DNA of 64,000 nt from Atkinsonella hypoxylon (lineage: Eukaryota > Ascomycota > Sordariomycetes > Hypocreales > Clavicipitaceae), in NCBI GenBank assembly GCA_000729835.1, contig JFHB01000078.1, positions 1-64,000 on the forward strand. The letters are read 5' to 3'. Every line of letters begins with the position of its first letter. Position 1 is the first letter of the stretch. Made by a program: the position numbers and the translations under genes. The notes beneath the pieces were generated by a model, which was not told where the DNA came from, searched no databases, and saw nothing but the letters and a program-made list of their open reading frames with translations. Shown here piece after piece: positions 46,984 through 58,339 of the stretch.

Positions 46984-49900
46984 ATGTATGGCATGACCGC
47001 GAACTACGACTCGACGGCGAATAGCCGACGAGTTCCTCTGAGTGCTCGCCAGCTATCCTACGAGAACGAACTCGAGACGGCGACCAACAATGGCACAACC
47101 AAGACTGCTGCTACCTCCATGACTGCGGGACGCAATGACGAAAAGACTGGCTCGCCGGCTGGCTCTATGGGCAAGGACGAGGAAGAGGAGGATTCTGTCG
47201 GAGCCGAAATGGCTCGTCGAGCGTCGGTTGTCCAAGCTCTGGCACGTTCCTACTCGCGAACTTCGGCTGCCGGTGCTCCACGCCAGAATCCCTTCTTCGC
47301 CAAGGAAAATTCCCCCCTTAACCCGAAATCACCCAACTTCAGTGGTCGCGAGTGGGCCAAGGCCATCGTAGAGTTATGCTCTCTTGACGGCAAGTCGTTT
47401 CGATCTTCTGGTGTCTGCTTTCAGAATCTCTGCGTCCACGGCTTTGGCGCGGCTACCGACTATCAAAAAGACGTTGCCAACGTCTGGCTATCGTTAGCGG
47501 GCCTCATCCGCCAAGCTGCCAGCGGTGGCAAGCAGCGCATCGACATTCTGCGCAACTTTGATGGTTTGGTCCGCAAGGGAGAGATGCTCGTTGTCCTAGG
47601 TCCCCCCGGATCTGGCTGCTCCACCTTGCTGAAGACAATTGCCGGTGAAATGAACGGCATCTTCACCGACGAGGCAGCGTATTTCAACTATCAAGGTGAG
47701 TAAGAAAAGCTAGCCGTCTTTCGCAAATTATCTACATACAAAAAAGTGACGAGGGTTGCTTGTCAATATGCACGGAATTTGCCGCTTGCGGTCCACAATC
47801 ACCCGCGTTCGGCTGATCTGCATCTGCGACCATGTCGCACCGCCGTCACCGCCCTCCCGGGGCAAACATGAGACGGGATGTTACGGGACGGTTCGCAAAT
47901 GTCAAACAACATGCACAGGGGATTCCGGATTTCGGAACATGCCGTCTCAATGCCACCACAGCATGCAATGCCCCTCTGGTGTGAATTGTGAAACACGATT
48001 ATCAGTGGCCGGGAATACCTGAAATGGCTGACCATGCTTTGCTTTAGGTATCTCCGCAAATGAGATGCACACTCGTCATCGTGGTGAGGCCATCTATACG
48101 GCCGAAATTGATGTGCACTTCCCCCAATTGTCCGTTGGCGACACTCTCACGTTCGCTGCGCGAGCTCGCCAGCCTCGCCAGCTACCAGAAGGCTTGAACA
48201 AGCATGAGTTTGCCAACCACCTGCGTGATGTTGTTATGGCAATGTTTGGTATTTCCCACACTATCAACACTCGCGTCGGCAATGAATACGTTCGCGGCGT
48301 GTCTGGTGGCGAGCGAAAGCGTGTCACCATCGCCGAAGCCGCGCTGTCCGGTGCGCCGCTTCAGTGCTGGGATAATTCAACAAGAGGTCTCGATTCGGCT
48401 AATGCTATAGAGTTCTGTCGCACTCTTCGCTTGCAAACCGAACTATTCGGTAGCACTGCTTGTGTGTCCATCTACCAGGCGCCCCAGAGTGCCTACGACC
48501 TGTTCGACAAGGCTGTCGTCTTATACGATGGCCGACAGATTTTCTTTGGCCGTTCCGATGAAGCTAAACAATACTTTGTCAACTTGGGTTTTGAATGCCC
48601 TGCTCGCCAAACCACCCCTGACTTCCTCACCTCCATGACATCTCCCATCGAGCGAATTGTACGTCCCGGCTTCGAGGGCAAGGCACCACGGACAGCCGAC
48701 GAGTTTGCTGCCGCCTGGAAGAACAGCGCAGAATATAAAGCTTTGCAAGCTGAAATTGAGGAGTACAAGCGAGAGCATCCCGTCGACGGACCCGATGCCG
48801 AAGCCTTTCGCGCATCGAAGCAGGCTCAACAGGCCAAGTGGCAGCGAAAGAAGTCACCATTTACCTTATCGTACTCCCAGCAGATCAAGCTTTGTTTGTG
48901 GCGGGGATGGAAGCGTTTGACTGGAGATCCAAGTCTCACCGTTGGCGCTCTCATTGGAAATTTCATCATGGCTCTCATCATCGGCAGTGTCTTTTACAAC
49001 TTGGATGACACCTCTTCTAGTTTCTTCCAGCGTGGTGCTTTGCTCTTCTTTGCTTGTCTCATGAATGCCTTTGCCTCCTCTCTTGAGGTACGTATAGCTT
49101 TCCGCTTCTCCAAGCCATGGCGTGGGCTGGGGCTCAGTTCTTTGCAAAGTCATGCCAGTCATGCCAGTCATGCCAGTCATGCTAATCCGTCTCATCACAG
49201 ATTTTGACCTTGTATGCGCAACGTCCCATTGTGGAAAAACATGCACGATATGCTCTATATCATCCATCGGCTGAAGCTGTCTCATCTATGCTTTGCGATA
49301 TGCCGTACAAGATTACAAATGCCATCATCTTCAACCTCACTCTCTATTTCATGACCAACCTGCGACGAGAACCTGGAGCATTTTTTTTCTTCTTGCTCAT
49401 CAGCTTCTCGACTATCGTAGTTATGTCCATGATCTTCCGATTCATTGCTTCTGCGTCTCGAACACTGTTCCAAGCCCTCGTACCGGCTGCGATCTTCATT
49501 CTGGACCTCATCATCTTCACTGGATTTGTTCTGCCAAAACAGTACATGCTCGGCTGGTGCCGATGGCTCAGCTACATTGACCCGCTTGGTTACGCCTTCG
49601 AGGCTCTTATGGTCAATGAGTTCCACGATCGTCAGTTCAAGTGCAACCAGTTTGTGCCTAGTGGATTTCCAAAGTATGACAATTTGAATCCTGACAATCA
49701 CATTTGTCCCGTTGTTGGCGCTTTACCCGGTCAAGATTTTGTGAATGGCGACAGATATATCCGCTCGCAATTCGACTACGACTGGAGTCACCGATGGCGC
49801 AATTTTGGCTTCGTCATTGCGTTCACTGTCTTCTTCCTCGTGTGTTACATGATTGCCGCCGAGCTTGTTTCCGAGAAGAAGTCCAAAGGTGAAGTTTTGG

Positions 49901-52011
49901 TTTATCGGCGAGGGCATCAACCCGCTGCCGCAAGAGAAGCCGAAAAGCGACACCACGACCCTGAAGCCGCCATGGCCAATATCGGACCTATTGTGACAGC
50001 TGAAAGAAGCCATGGACAGGGCAAGGAAGATGGTATGCTCCAAGAGCAGACCTCGGTTTTCCAGTGGCACGATGTCTGCTACGACATCAAAATCAAGAAT
50101 GAAACCCGAAAAATTCTAGATCACGTTGACGGCTGGGTCAAGCCCGGCACTCTCACTGCACTCATGGGTGTCTCTGGCGCCGGAAAGACGACGTTGCTGG
50201 ATTGTTTGGCCGATCGTACCTCCATGGGTGTTATTACAGGCGAAATGCTCGTGGATGGACGCCCGCGCGACATGTCCTTTCAGCGCAAGACTGGTTACGT
50301 TCAGCAGCAAGATTTGCATTTACAGACGACCACGGTTCGCGAGGCTTTGAACTTTAGTGCTCTGCTTCGCCAGCCTGCCCATGTCCCGGAGGAAGAGAAA
50401 CTGGCTTATGTCGAAGAGGTCATCAAGCTGCTAGATATGACAGAGTACGCTGATGCTGTTGTTGGCACTCCTGGTGACGGTCTAAACGTTGAGCAGCGCA
50501 AACGTCTTACTATCGGTGTCGAGCTGGCTGCCAAGCCTCCCTTGCTGCTCTTTGTAGACGAGCCCACCTCTGGTTTAGATTCGCAAACGTCCTGGGCTAT
50601 TCTAGACCTTCTTGAGAAGCTTACTAAGGTCGGCCAGGCCGTTCTCTGCACTATCCATCAGCCTTCAGCTATGCTTTTCCAACGCTTCGATCGTCTTCTA
50701 TTCTTGGCTAAGGGCGGAAAGACGGTTTACTTTGGCGATATTGGTAAGAACTCTAAGACTATGACGAGCTACTTTGAGCGAAATGGCGGGCATGCTTGCC
50801 CTGAAGCTGCCAACCCTGCCGAATGGATGCTTGAGGTGATTGGTGCCGCTCCGGGAACATCAACAGATGTCGACTGGTTCCAGACCTGGCGGGACAGCCC
50901 TGAATATCAGAAGGTGCAGGAAGAACTGGAAGCGATCAAGCGGGAGAAACGTGGTTCCATTGCCTCCGCGCCTGTTGAGGAAGATGCCGGTGGCTATCGC
51001 GAGTTTGCTGCCCCGTTCATGGTTCAGCTCAAGGAGAATCTCTTCCGTGTCTTCCAGCAATACTGGCGAACTCCAGTCTATATCTATGCCAAGACCGCCC
51101 TCTGTACGCTTGTTGCTCTGTTCATCGGCTTCGTCTTCTTCAAAGGCCCCAACAGTATCCAGGGTCTGCAGAACCAAATGTTTGCCATTTTCCAGCTTCT
51201 CACGGTGTTTGGTCAGATTGTTCAGCAGTCCATGCCGCAATTCATCATCCAGCGATCCTTGTACGAGGCTCGCGAGCGTCCCTCCAAAGTGTACTCATGG
51301 AAAGTATTTATGCTCTCCCAGATCATTGTCGAACTGCCGTGGAACGCGCTCATGGCCGTCATCATGTACTTTTGCTGGTACTACCCCGTTGGACTCTACC
51401 GCAATGCGATCCCGACCGACGCCGTGACCGAACGCGGGGCCCTCATGTTCCTCTACCTCTTGATGTTCATGTTCTTCACCGGTACCTTCTCGGCCTTTGT
51501 TGTCGCTGGATTCGAGACGGCCGAAGCCGGTGGTAACTTTGCCAACTTGATGTTTACCCTCTGTCTCATCTTCTGCGGTGTCCTCGCCACGCCTGAATCC
51601 CTCCCCCGCTTCTGGATCTTCATGTACCGCGTCTCTCCGTTCACGTACATTGTGTCGGGCATGTTATCGATTGGCGTGGCCAACACGGAAGTCGTCTGCG
51701 CTGCCAACGAGCTGCTTCATTTCAAGCCTCCTGCCAATCTCACCTGCGGGGAGTATATGAACGAGTACATTAGCAAATTCAGTGGGAGGCTCAGCGATCC
51801 ATCTGCGACAGACACGTGCCAGTTCTGCTCCATCAGCACGACAAACGCCTTCTTGTCTAGTGTAAGCAGCAACTACGCTGATCGCTGGCGCAACTTTGGC
51901 CTGCTCTGGGTCTTTGTCTTTTTCAACATTGCTGCTGCCATGTTTGTGTACTGGCTGGCTCGTATGCCTAAGAACAAGCTCGGCGGTAAGAAGGCAAAGA
52001 AGGAGTTTTAG
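46984..52011 (+). CDS. Full-size PDR-type ABC transporter (ABCG)
   Basis: Exons 46984-47695, 48048-49087 and 49201-52011 join to 1520 residues. The order is NBD1-TMD1-NBD2-TMD2, the reverse topology of the fungal pleiotropic drug resistance family. NBD1 has the degenerate Walker A GPPGSGCST (residues 206-214, Cys in place of Lys), signature VSGGERKR (322-329) and Walker-B-like LQCWDNSTRGLDSA. NBD2 has a canonical Walker A GVSGAGKTTLL (907-917, Lys913), the substituted signature LNVEQRKRLTIGVEL and LLLFVDEPTSGLDSQ. This asymmetry is normal for the family. Two six-helix domains follow, and the C-terminus is Lys-rich (GGKKAKKEF). The start MYGMTANYDSTANSRR sits in a GCCGCCATG context; an earlier in-frame start at 46795 is unlikely. 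It should export toxic or secreted small molecules at the plasma membrane. Intron 1 (352 bases) is unusually long. Confidence 0.95.
49151..49177. repeat. CATGCCAGT x3 inside ABC transporter intron 2
   Basis: Three exact 9-base units are followed by CATGCTAAT, whose GCTAAT looks like the branch point. The array is confined to the 113-base intron. Confidence 0.8.
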
Positions 52012-53495
52012 AGCTCAATCCTTTTTTATTTTTATTTTTTTTTTTTCCCTCCCTCGCATATCGACGTGTTTTAGTGCAGCGAGGCTTTGCAGTCATAGTT
52101 AGCTTTCATCGCATCTTTGCTCTTGTTTTATTTTCTGTCCTTTTGTAGGAGGTTCCATGTATTATTGATGCGGGCATAGACGATTTGGGCGTCGTATATA
52201 TTTAGACTTGTACATTTGTAATATAGCGAGTAAGCTGTTTCAAATACATCCTCTTCCATATCTGAATATGCAATCAGTGAAGGAACGCTGTGTCACCGAT
52301 TTGCCCGTCTATTTCACCTAGCACCGCAACTTGACATCAGTGAGAAAATATTGTTATTACGTACGGCGTAATATTTGAATAGGAAGCCAAGCGTAGTGTC
52401 AAATCCTGGTTGAGTCCGCTGCTTGTGCACTATCTGCCATCCAAGCTTCTGCTACACCGACGTCTGACAAAATTTACATCCGTAAAGCACCGTCACATCG
52501 ATACAACGTGATTGTTCTCGGGGAAATAGTTGCGTATATTTGCTACAGGCCAGTAGTATCCATGCCACTGTCGACAAGACGTGCCGAAAATCCGACTACG
52601 TTAGATTGTACTACGATCTATGGTGCTGGAAGGCTAGGACTCCTTGATTCCTCTGGCAAGGTGAGGAGAACACGCCGTTGGTCCCGGCGCGTTGGAATAG
52701 TCTGAGCCTATCGGCGGCGGATATCTGCGATCCAGAGCAGGACCGTTTGGGATTAGGTCTGACTTGGTGGAGGAGGCGAACTTCACTTTGCTGGCCGAGG
52801 ACCAATTGCAGCCTTACCATTCAAGTATACCTCGTCTAAGCCATAGGCTACCACTGCTGTGAGCACGAACTACGGTCTGTACCGGAGATGAGAGGTAAGA
52901 CGATGCAACTGCGCCGCAACTTGGACCCCTGGCTAATGAGCGGTCGCGAAATGCAAAACTCATGCTTGAAAGGGCCTGGTACAGAGATGGATGGAGAGTC
53001 GGATTGCTGCGAGTGCGGCTCGTGAAGCCTCCTCCTGCTGGCCGAGGAAATGCACTCCTGGGGTGATGCGTCTTTTTTGATGACGCCGCACTGATTTTTG
53101 ACTCCGAAGCAGATCAGGTTTCCATGCCATCTGCCATTGCGCCTTGCCTGTGGCAACCAGAAACTGCCGGGCTGAGTTCATGGCTCCGCAATCATGGATC
53201 GCCATAGAAGACTGGGATTTGCCGGACGATGGGCACCGCTAGAACAATTCTTTCATTCATTCCATTCAGCATATCTCGCCGTCGTTGTGCACCAGACGCT
53301 CTGGGTGGATTGAACGCATGGATGTCGGGTGGTTGTCATTGAAGGGGAGGCTGGGCTTAGTGCTTGTCCAGGGGACCTTCTCCAGGACAAAAAGAAAAAA
53401 AAAAAAAAAAGACAAAAAAAAAGGCATAAGAATTGAATAGCTCGTGGCTTTCTAGATCTTTGTGCTGCTTGTAGTCTCCGAAGGCTGCTGGCTTA

Positions 53496-53565
53496 CTCGT
53501 GTCACGCCCCACTTATAATGCTAGAAGTGGTGCGAGGCTCGTTATAGGTGGGGACGTGGCACGAG
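53496..53565. mobile_element. MITE, short copy (70 bp), TA target-site duplication
   Basis: The element starts CTCGTGTCACGCCCCACTTA and ends with the reverse complement of CTCGTGCCACGTCCCCACC. It is flanked by TA on both sides (53494-53495 and 53566-53567). Its right half also matches the right end of the 264-bp copy (CTAG, GTGGTGCGAGG). TA duplication and the lack of any coding sequence fit a non-autonomous Tc1/mariner-type element. This copy is almost entirely terminal repeats, as after an internal deletion. Confidence 0.75.
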
Positions 53566-56046
53566 TACCAACCCGTCGGAGCTGGACCTTGCATGTGGCC
53601 ATTTGTTGAGGGCTGATGTGGCTGGGCACCTGGGTGCCCCCTTAATACCTACCATCGCGCGCTAACCCTGGAGACAAAAATTTCTTTTTTTTCAAGGTCC
53701 TAATCAATCATAAGAACCCATATCAATATGGCCTTCATACAAGCTTCTTGACAAATCTTGGACGTGTCCTGGGAGAGCTTATGAGCCCGTGGTCGTCGGT
53801 ACGAGTGTGATGAGAGCATTGCTACCCGAGAGATCTTCGTTGCGGTATGGAGCACGAGTGCAGCACAGTACGGAATACATTGATGAATAATGAATGGACA
53901 ATGCGGGATTCAGCACTTGCACCAGACTCCTTGACCCTATCCTGGCTTCCCCCCCTTCCCTTAACAAAAAAAAAAGAAAAAAAAAAAACCCCATTGGACT
54001 GTGCGAATACGTGGATCAAGAATACTAGTGCCCAAGGCACCGTGCCACACTCTGCCCTTACCTTGCACCTTGCTACTTCAGGAGGAAGGAGCAAGCTAGG
54101 AGGCTACTAAGCTTTAGGAACAGCAGCATAATTGGCTTGCGGAGACAAGGAGCCGGACCCGCAGAACGGGAAAGTGGGACCAAGACCAGGAGACCGACAC
54201 CCTCTTTACCCTTGTAAGGGCATCCGCCACGCGGATCAACTGTTGCATTCAACCGTCATCCGCGTGTCTATGTCCTAGGAATTGATTTGCTATTCCGTAT
54301 TCCCCCGGTTTTTTTTTTTCCTTCTATAATTTTCTCTCCATGGGGATCAAAATGTGCTATAACTTTTGTCGGGCTTTACGTTCCTGCATAAAAGAACCTC
54401 AACTGGACGTTCTCGGTTAAACACACAGAATTGGGGTGAACGAAGCTTCATTGCATCGTGTGTTTCTCCCCAGAGTTGCCGTGGCATTGGGAACCGGTGT
54501 AGCCGACTGCGCCCCGGATGTGAGACCAGCAACAGCCTTGGACCACTGATAGCATTCAACTTATCTTCCCAGCTAGAACAGGAACGAATGAAGTCCCGAA
54601 GCCTATTTTATGACAACGGCAGTGTATTTCCGTGGTGACTAGCCGGCAATCTTCCACCGGACTCTCTCTATCCGTATCTGTCCTTTCCCTTTTGGGCGAG
54701 ATTGGAGTGGAGGCCCCGTGATTGACTTTGGACGGCCTGACGGGCGCTACAGGACGAGAGAGGGTCCCATCCGCTTAATACCACAGATACATCGCCCGAT
54801 CGTTCGAGAAGGATACTCCCAAGCTCCCAAGCTCCCATTTCGACATGCAGTCTTCGTGCTGGCAGCGACGTGTCGAGAATCTGATCACTGATGGGTAGTT
54901 TTACTTGGCAAACGTGAGTGACAGCGATGCACGTACGGCTTGAGTCGAGCAATCTTGCCGGAGGCTCCCAGGCTCCGAACGCATGGCGACAGACTTGAAT
55001 CAGATATCGCAAATAAAACAAGCATCGATATATTCTGTTGTCTTGGCACTCCTGGCCTGCACAAGCAATGCGGCCCTATTTGCCAAGTTTGAAAGCTGCT
55101 GCAAAGTGCTCGTGCATACTGAGTACATAATATCCCTATGTGGAGATTATATCAGCCTTGCATACGACCTGTCACCTCGTCATCCAGCCTGGAGTCAAGA
55201 GCGGACAAAACTCAGAATATGCGTCGCATCGTGCATGTTGCTTCCAGCACTCGGGGTCATTGAAGGCGAAGCGGAAGTAGGTGCGGCTTTGTGAGCCGAT
55301 GGTTGTCTTGGCCTGCCGCTTCGATGCTGCTTCCACGAGGAGGCATCCGTTTAGTATTCACCCGGCAACTTGTCATGTATAGATAGAGCCAACTTGTTCG
55401 GGCAGTAGGCGTGAATGAACCAAATCAGGCCGTTGATGCCTCGTCTGATGGGTGAGACATCGCCCATGAAGGGTATTTCTTGTTAGAGGCTAACATCGCC
55501 ATGATAGATGGACGACGATACAGAGAGTGGTATCAGCAGCTTCGCAAACCTATGCCCATTTTCAGAATAGTAAGCTTGCGTCTTGGTGAGAGTGACGGAA
55601 CTCGTCAATGCGTTTTCGTCAAATTGCCGGGAGGTATACAATCGAGAGTTTCTTCTTCCTCGATGTCTGTCCAGTCAGTACAGTACCTCTTGCCTTAGAG
55701 GCGTAGTTGAATTGCGAACGATGCATCTTGATCCCCGAGGAATATGGACACTGCCTTCATTTGATGTTAGTTGAAATAGTTTGCAGACCTTGAGGCACTC
55801 ACTGCTTATTCTGTCCTTTCATTCCAAATTTCGGCGCGTTCTTTCGCCGTTAATATTTGGGTCGGCAGTTGGATTGGCCAATCGGACTTGGGCGGGATGC
55901 ACTTCAGGCGGCCCACTTGGCCAATTCGTGCCAGCGGCCAGTACCAGCGGCCAGTACTAGCGCCAGCGCCAGCGCCAGCATCTGCTCCTAGAGGTGACGG
56001 AGTCGCACTGCAAGGGTCCTGGAGATCCGTCAAGGGCCGGCCGGAG

Positions 56047-56084
56047 TGTCTGGTGCTTGGTGCTTGGTGCTTGGTGCTTGGTGC

Positions 56085-56116
<32 letters not shown>
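56047..56116. repeat. 7-base minisatellite (TGCTTGG / TGTCTGG) x10
   Basis: Ten tandem heptamers: one TGTCTGG, five TGCTTGG, then four TGTCTGG. The array lies 135 bases left of the longer MITE. The open frame through it is an artefact of the period. Confidence 0.9.
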
Positions 56117-56251
56117 AGGGAAACGCAATGGCAACCTCCTGTGCCGCCTGGGGATTGATTAGTTGACAGGCGGAAAGGGGCGGGACGGGGAGGAAACGTT
56201 GGGACGTGTCATCTAGTCCGTACTAGAACTAGGTAGATATCTACCTACCTA

Positions 56252-56515
56252 CCCGTGCCACGCCCCACTTATATTGGCTCTCGGCAACCTCGCACCACTA
56301 GATGTGGTGCTTATCACCCAGACGACGCAAAACGTCCTGGATAATGCATTGGTTTCCCGCCTAGAAACCCTAGTAATTTATAACGATAAAGGCCATCGTG
56401 ATATGCGAAGGGGCTCATAAGTTCCTCATACCCTTAAGAGTCCGCCTTGGTGATAAGCATCACTTCTAGTGGTGCGAGGTTTCCGAGAGCCAATATAAGT
56501 GGGGCGTGGCACGAG
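56252..56515. mobile_element. MITE, 264 bp, TA target-site duplication, about 65-base inverted ends
   Basis: The left end runs CCCGTGCCACGCCCCACTTA and onward for about 65 bases. The right end is its reverse complement with only a few mismatches (same words ATTGGCTCTCGG, ACCTCGCACCACTAGA and GCTTATCACC). It is flanked by TA at 56250-56251 and 56516-56517. The central 130 bases are AT-richer with no open frame. This is a non-autonomous inverted-repeat element, and TA duplication points to Tc1/mariner-type mobilisation. No transposase is in this window. Confidence 0.85.
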
Positions 56516-58339
56516 TACCTGGTAGGCACATGTATGCCCATCGTTCGACCAGGCTGTAATTACAAGGTAATTAATTAAGGAGTACTCCGTACACAGATTG
56601 ATGCCAGGTGTCGTAGATTGGGTGGTCAAATGACCAGCATGCACTGTTCATTGACGCCTAGGTATCTGCCTAGACACCTAAGGCACCTACCTGGCACGGA
56701 GCACTCATTCGATATCTGGGGGATCTTTTCAAGCCACCTCGGCCGTACCAGCACGCGAGGACGAGCAATAATAAATACGGGGAGACTGAGAGACGCTGCA
56801 AATTGGCAAAGACCATCTCCCCAGCCAGACAGGTTTGACAACGTGAACTGGCGCGTATCCGCCGCCTGCAGCTGAGTAGGTACCTGGTTGTCATGCAGGC
56901 TTGTACAACCACCAGCATTCAGGTCCCAGGCACGGCTTGGCCTGGCCCCGCTGCCAATTTCTGGTCCCTGCCACCCTGGTCCCTGTCGCGTGCTAGGACA
57001 CCCCCGAATACCCAAGAGTCTTTTTTTTTTTTTTTTTTCCTTTTTTTCTTCTTCTTCTTCTTCTTCCTCTTCTCCCCTAACTATTAGCCAGATTAAAACT
57101 GTATCCGAATCAGCCCAATAGGCCAAAGCAAGTCTAACTGGATCGGCTTGAAGTAACCTGGACCTGACGTGAAGTCAGGCGAAGTGAAGTGAAGGAAGTG
57201 AAGTCTCGTACGGCCTCTTGCTCCCGCTGAAGCTCCCCTGTACTCTCTGGCCTTGCTTTTGCCCTCCAATCCCCGCCAGTCTCTCTTCCTCCTAGGGAGT
57301 ACCAACTCTCTAGTCCATCTCCTCCCCTCAGGCATCTTTCCTGATTTCCTCCCTCCGAATCCTACCGCCATCTGGTTCTTTAATTCCCGTACTTTCTTTT
57401 TCCTCCTTCCTCTCAGGAACCCCTCAAAACGAACCTTCGTGGTGCCGCATTCTCTATACTGTCTGCCTCTCGGGCATTTGACCCTCATCATTCATTTCGC
57501 CGAGCATGATCAATTGCGCCGATAGCTGAGACATTCTCCTGGTCATCATTTACCATCCCGAACCTCACACGCCAGTGACGCCGTCGTACCTCGCACCACG
57601 CGCCACGCACAGTCTTCTCCTGATTCAACTCTCCTGTTATGATCTTGTCCTACGGTCGAGTCACCATTTACTTCTCCGTCACCTCAATTATAGGCGAAGC
57701 AATAATTCGGCATTAGCCAGCGGACTATCAATCAAGTGCTTCTGGTTGTCTGCTTCTCGCCCAGTGCATCAAGGGACGCAATCCTCACATCATTTCAGTT
57801 CACGGCAGTGCTTCTTCACCCATCGCCTAGGACGCGTTTCGATCGTGCCACAATCCGCCGAACCACTATCGAAAGACCGGATGTGTCATCATCTCCCAGG
57901 GAAATCGCCGGTGTCTGTTCCTTGACTACCTTGTGTGCAAACAGAGGTTCCGAGACTCAGTTACAATCTCTTCGGTAAGTCGAATTACGTAACTGCCTGG
58001 GACTTATCTGTGAGCCTGGCTATATGTAGCGAGACACAAGCTTCCCCATCCAGCCACTCTCATGTTGTTATGCGGCTTTCCAGAGTACAAGTCCAATTGC
58101 CAAAACTTGTTGTTCGATGGCCTTCGATTAACGTCCATCATTAGCACATCGTCTTTGCATATTTTTTTCACATAAGCTCTCCGTCATCTTCTCACAAACT
58201 CGATGACACAAAAAGCTCTATTTTAAAAGTCGAAGAACAAGGGTGACGACGCATATAACAGCTATAATTTCGAGAAGGACATCTCCGCCACAGTGCCAAT
58301 CCGTCCCAGCCTTGCATATTTCGCTGATAATTCACCAAC

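Larger units (their letters stand above)
52012..58339. other. 6.3-kb gene-poor block
   Basis: No supported coding gene lies between the ABC transporter and the 1020-aa gene. The block holds the 3' flank of the transporter (T-rich at 52020-52050), two TA-flanked MITE copies, A-rich runs (53395-53425, 53965-53990), a TGCTTGG minisatellite, CCTAGG palindromes near 56650 and a long CT-rich leader before 58340. Several short open frames (for example 103 codons at 54983) lack family features. Confidence 0.55.

Noticed and set aside
34643..52011. Canonical secondary-metabolite gene cluster
   Set aside because: There is no polyketide synthase, NRPS, terpene synthase or cluster-type transcription factor, and two housekeeping genes interrupt the set.
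54983..55294. 103-codon frame with a weakly hydrophobic start, considered as a secreted protein
   Set aside because: The hydrophobic stretch is too far from the start for a clear signal peptide and the rest has no conserved pattern.
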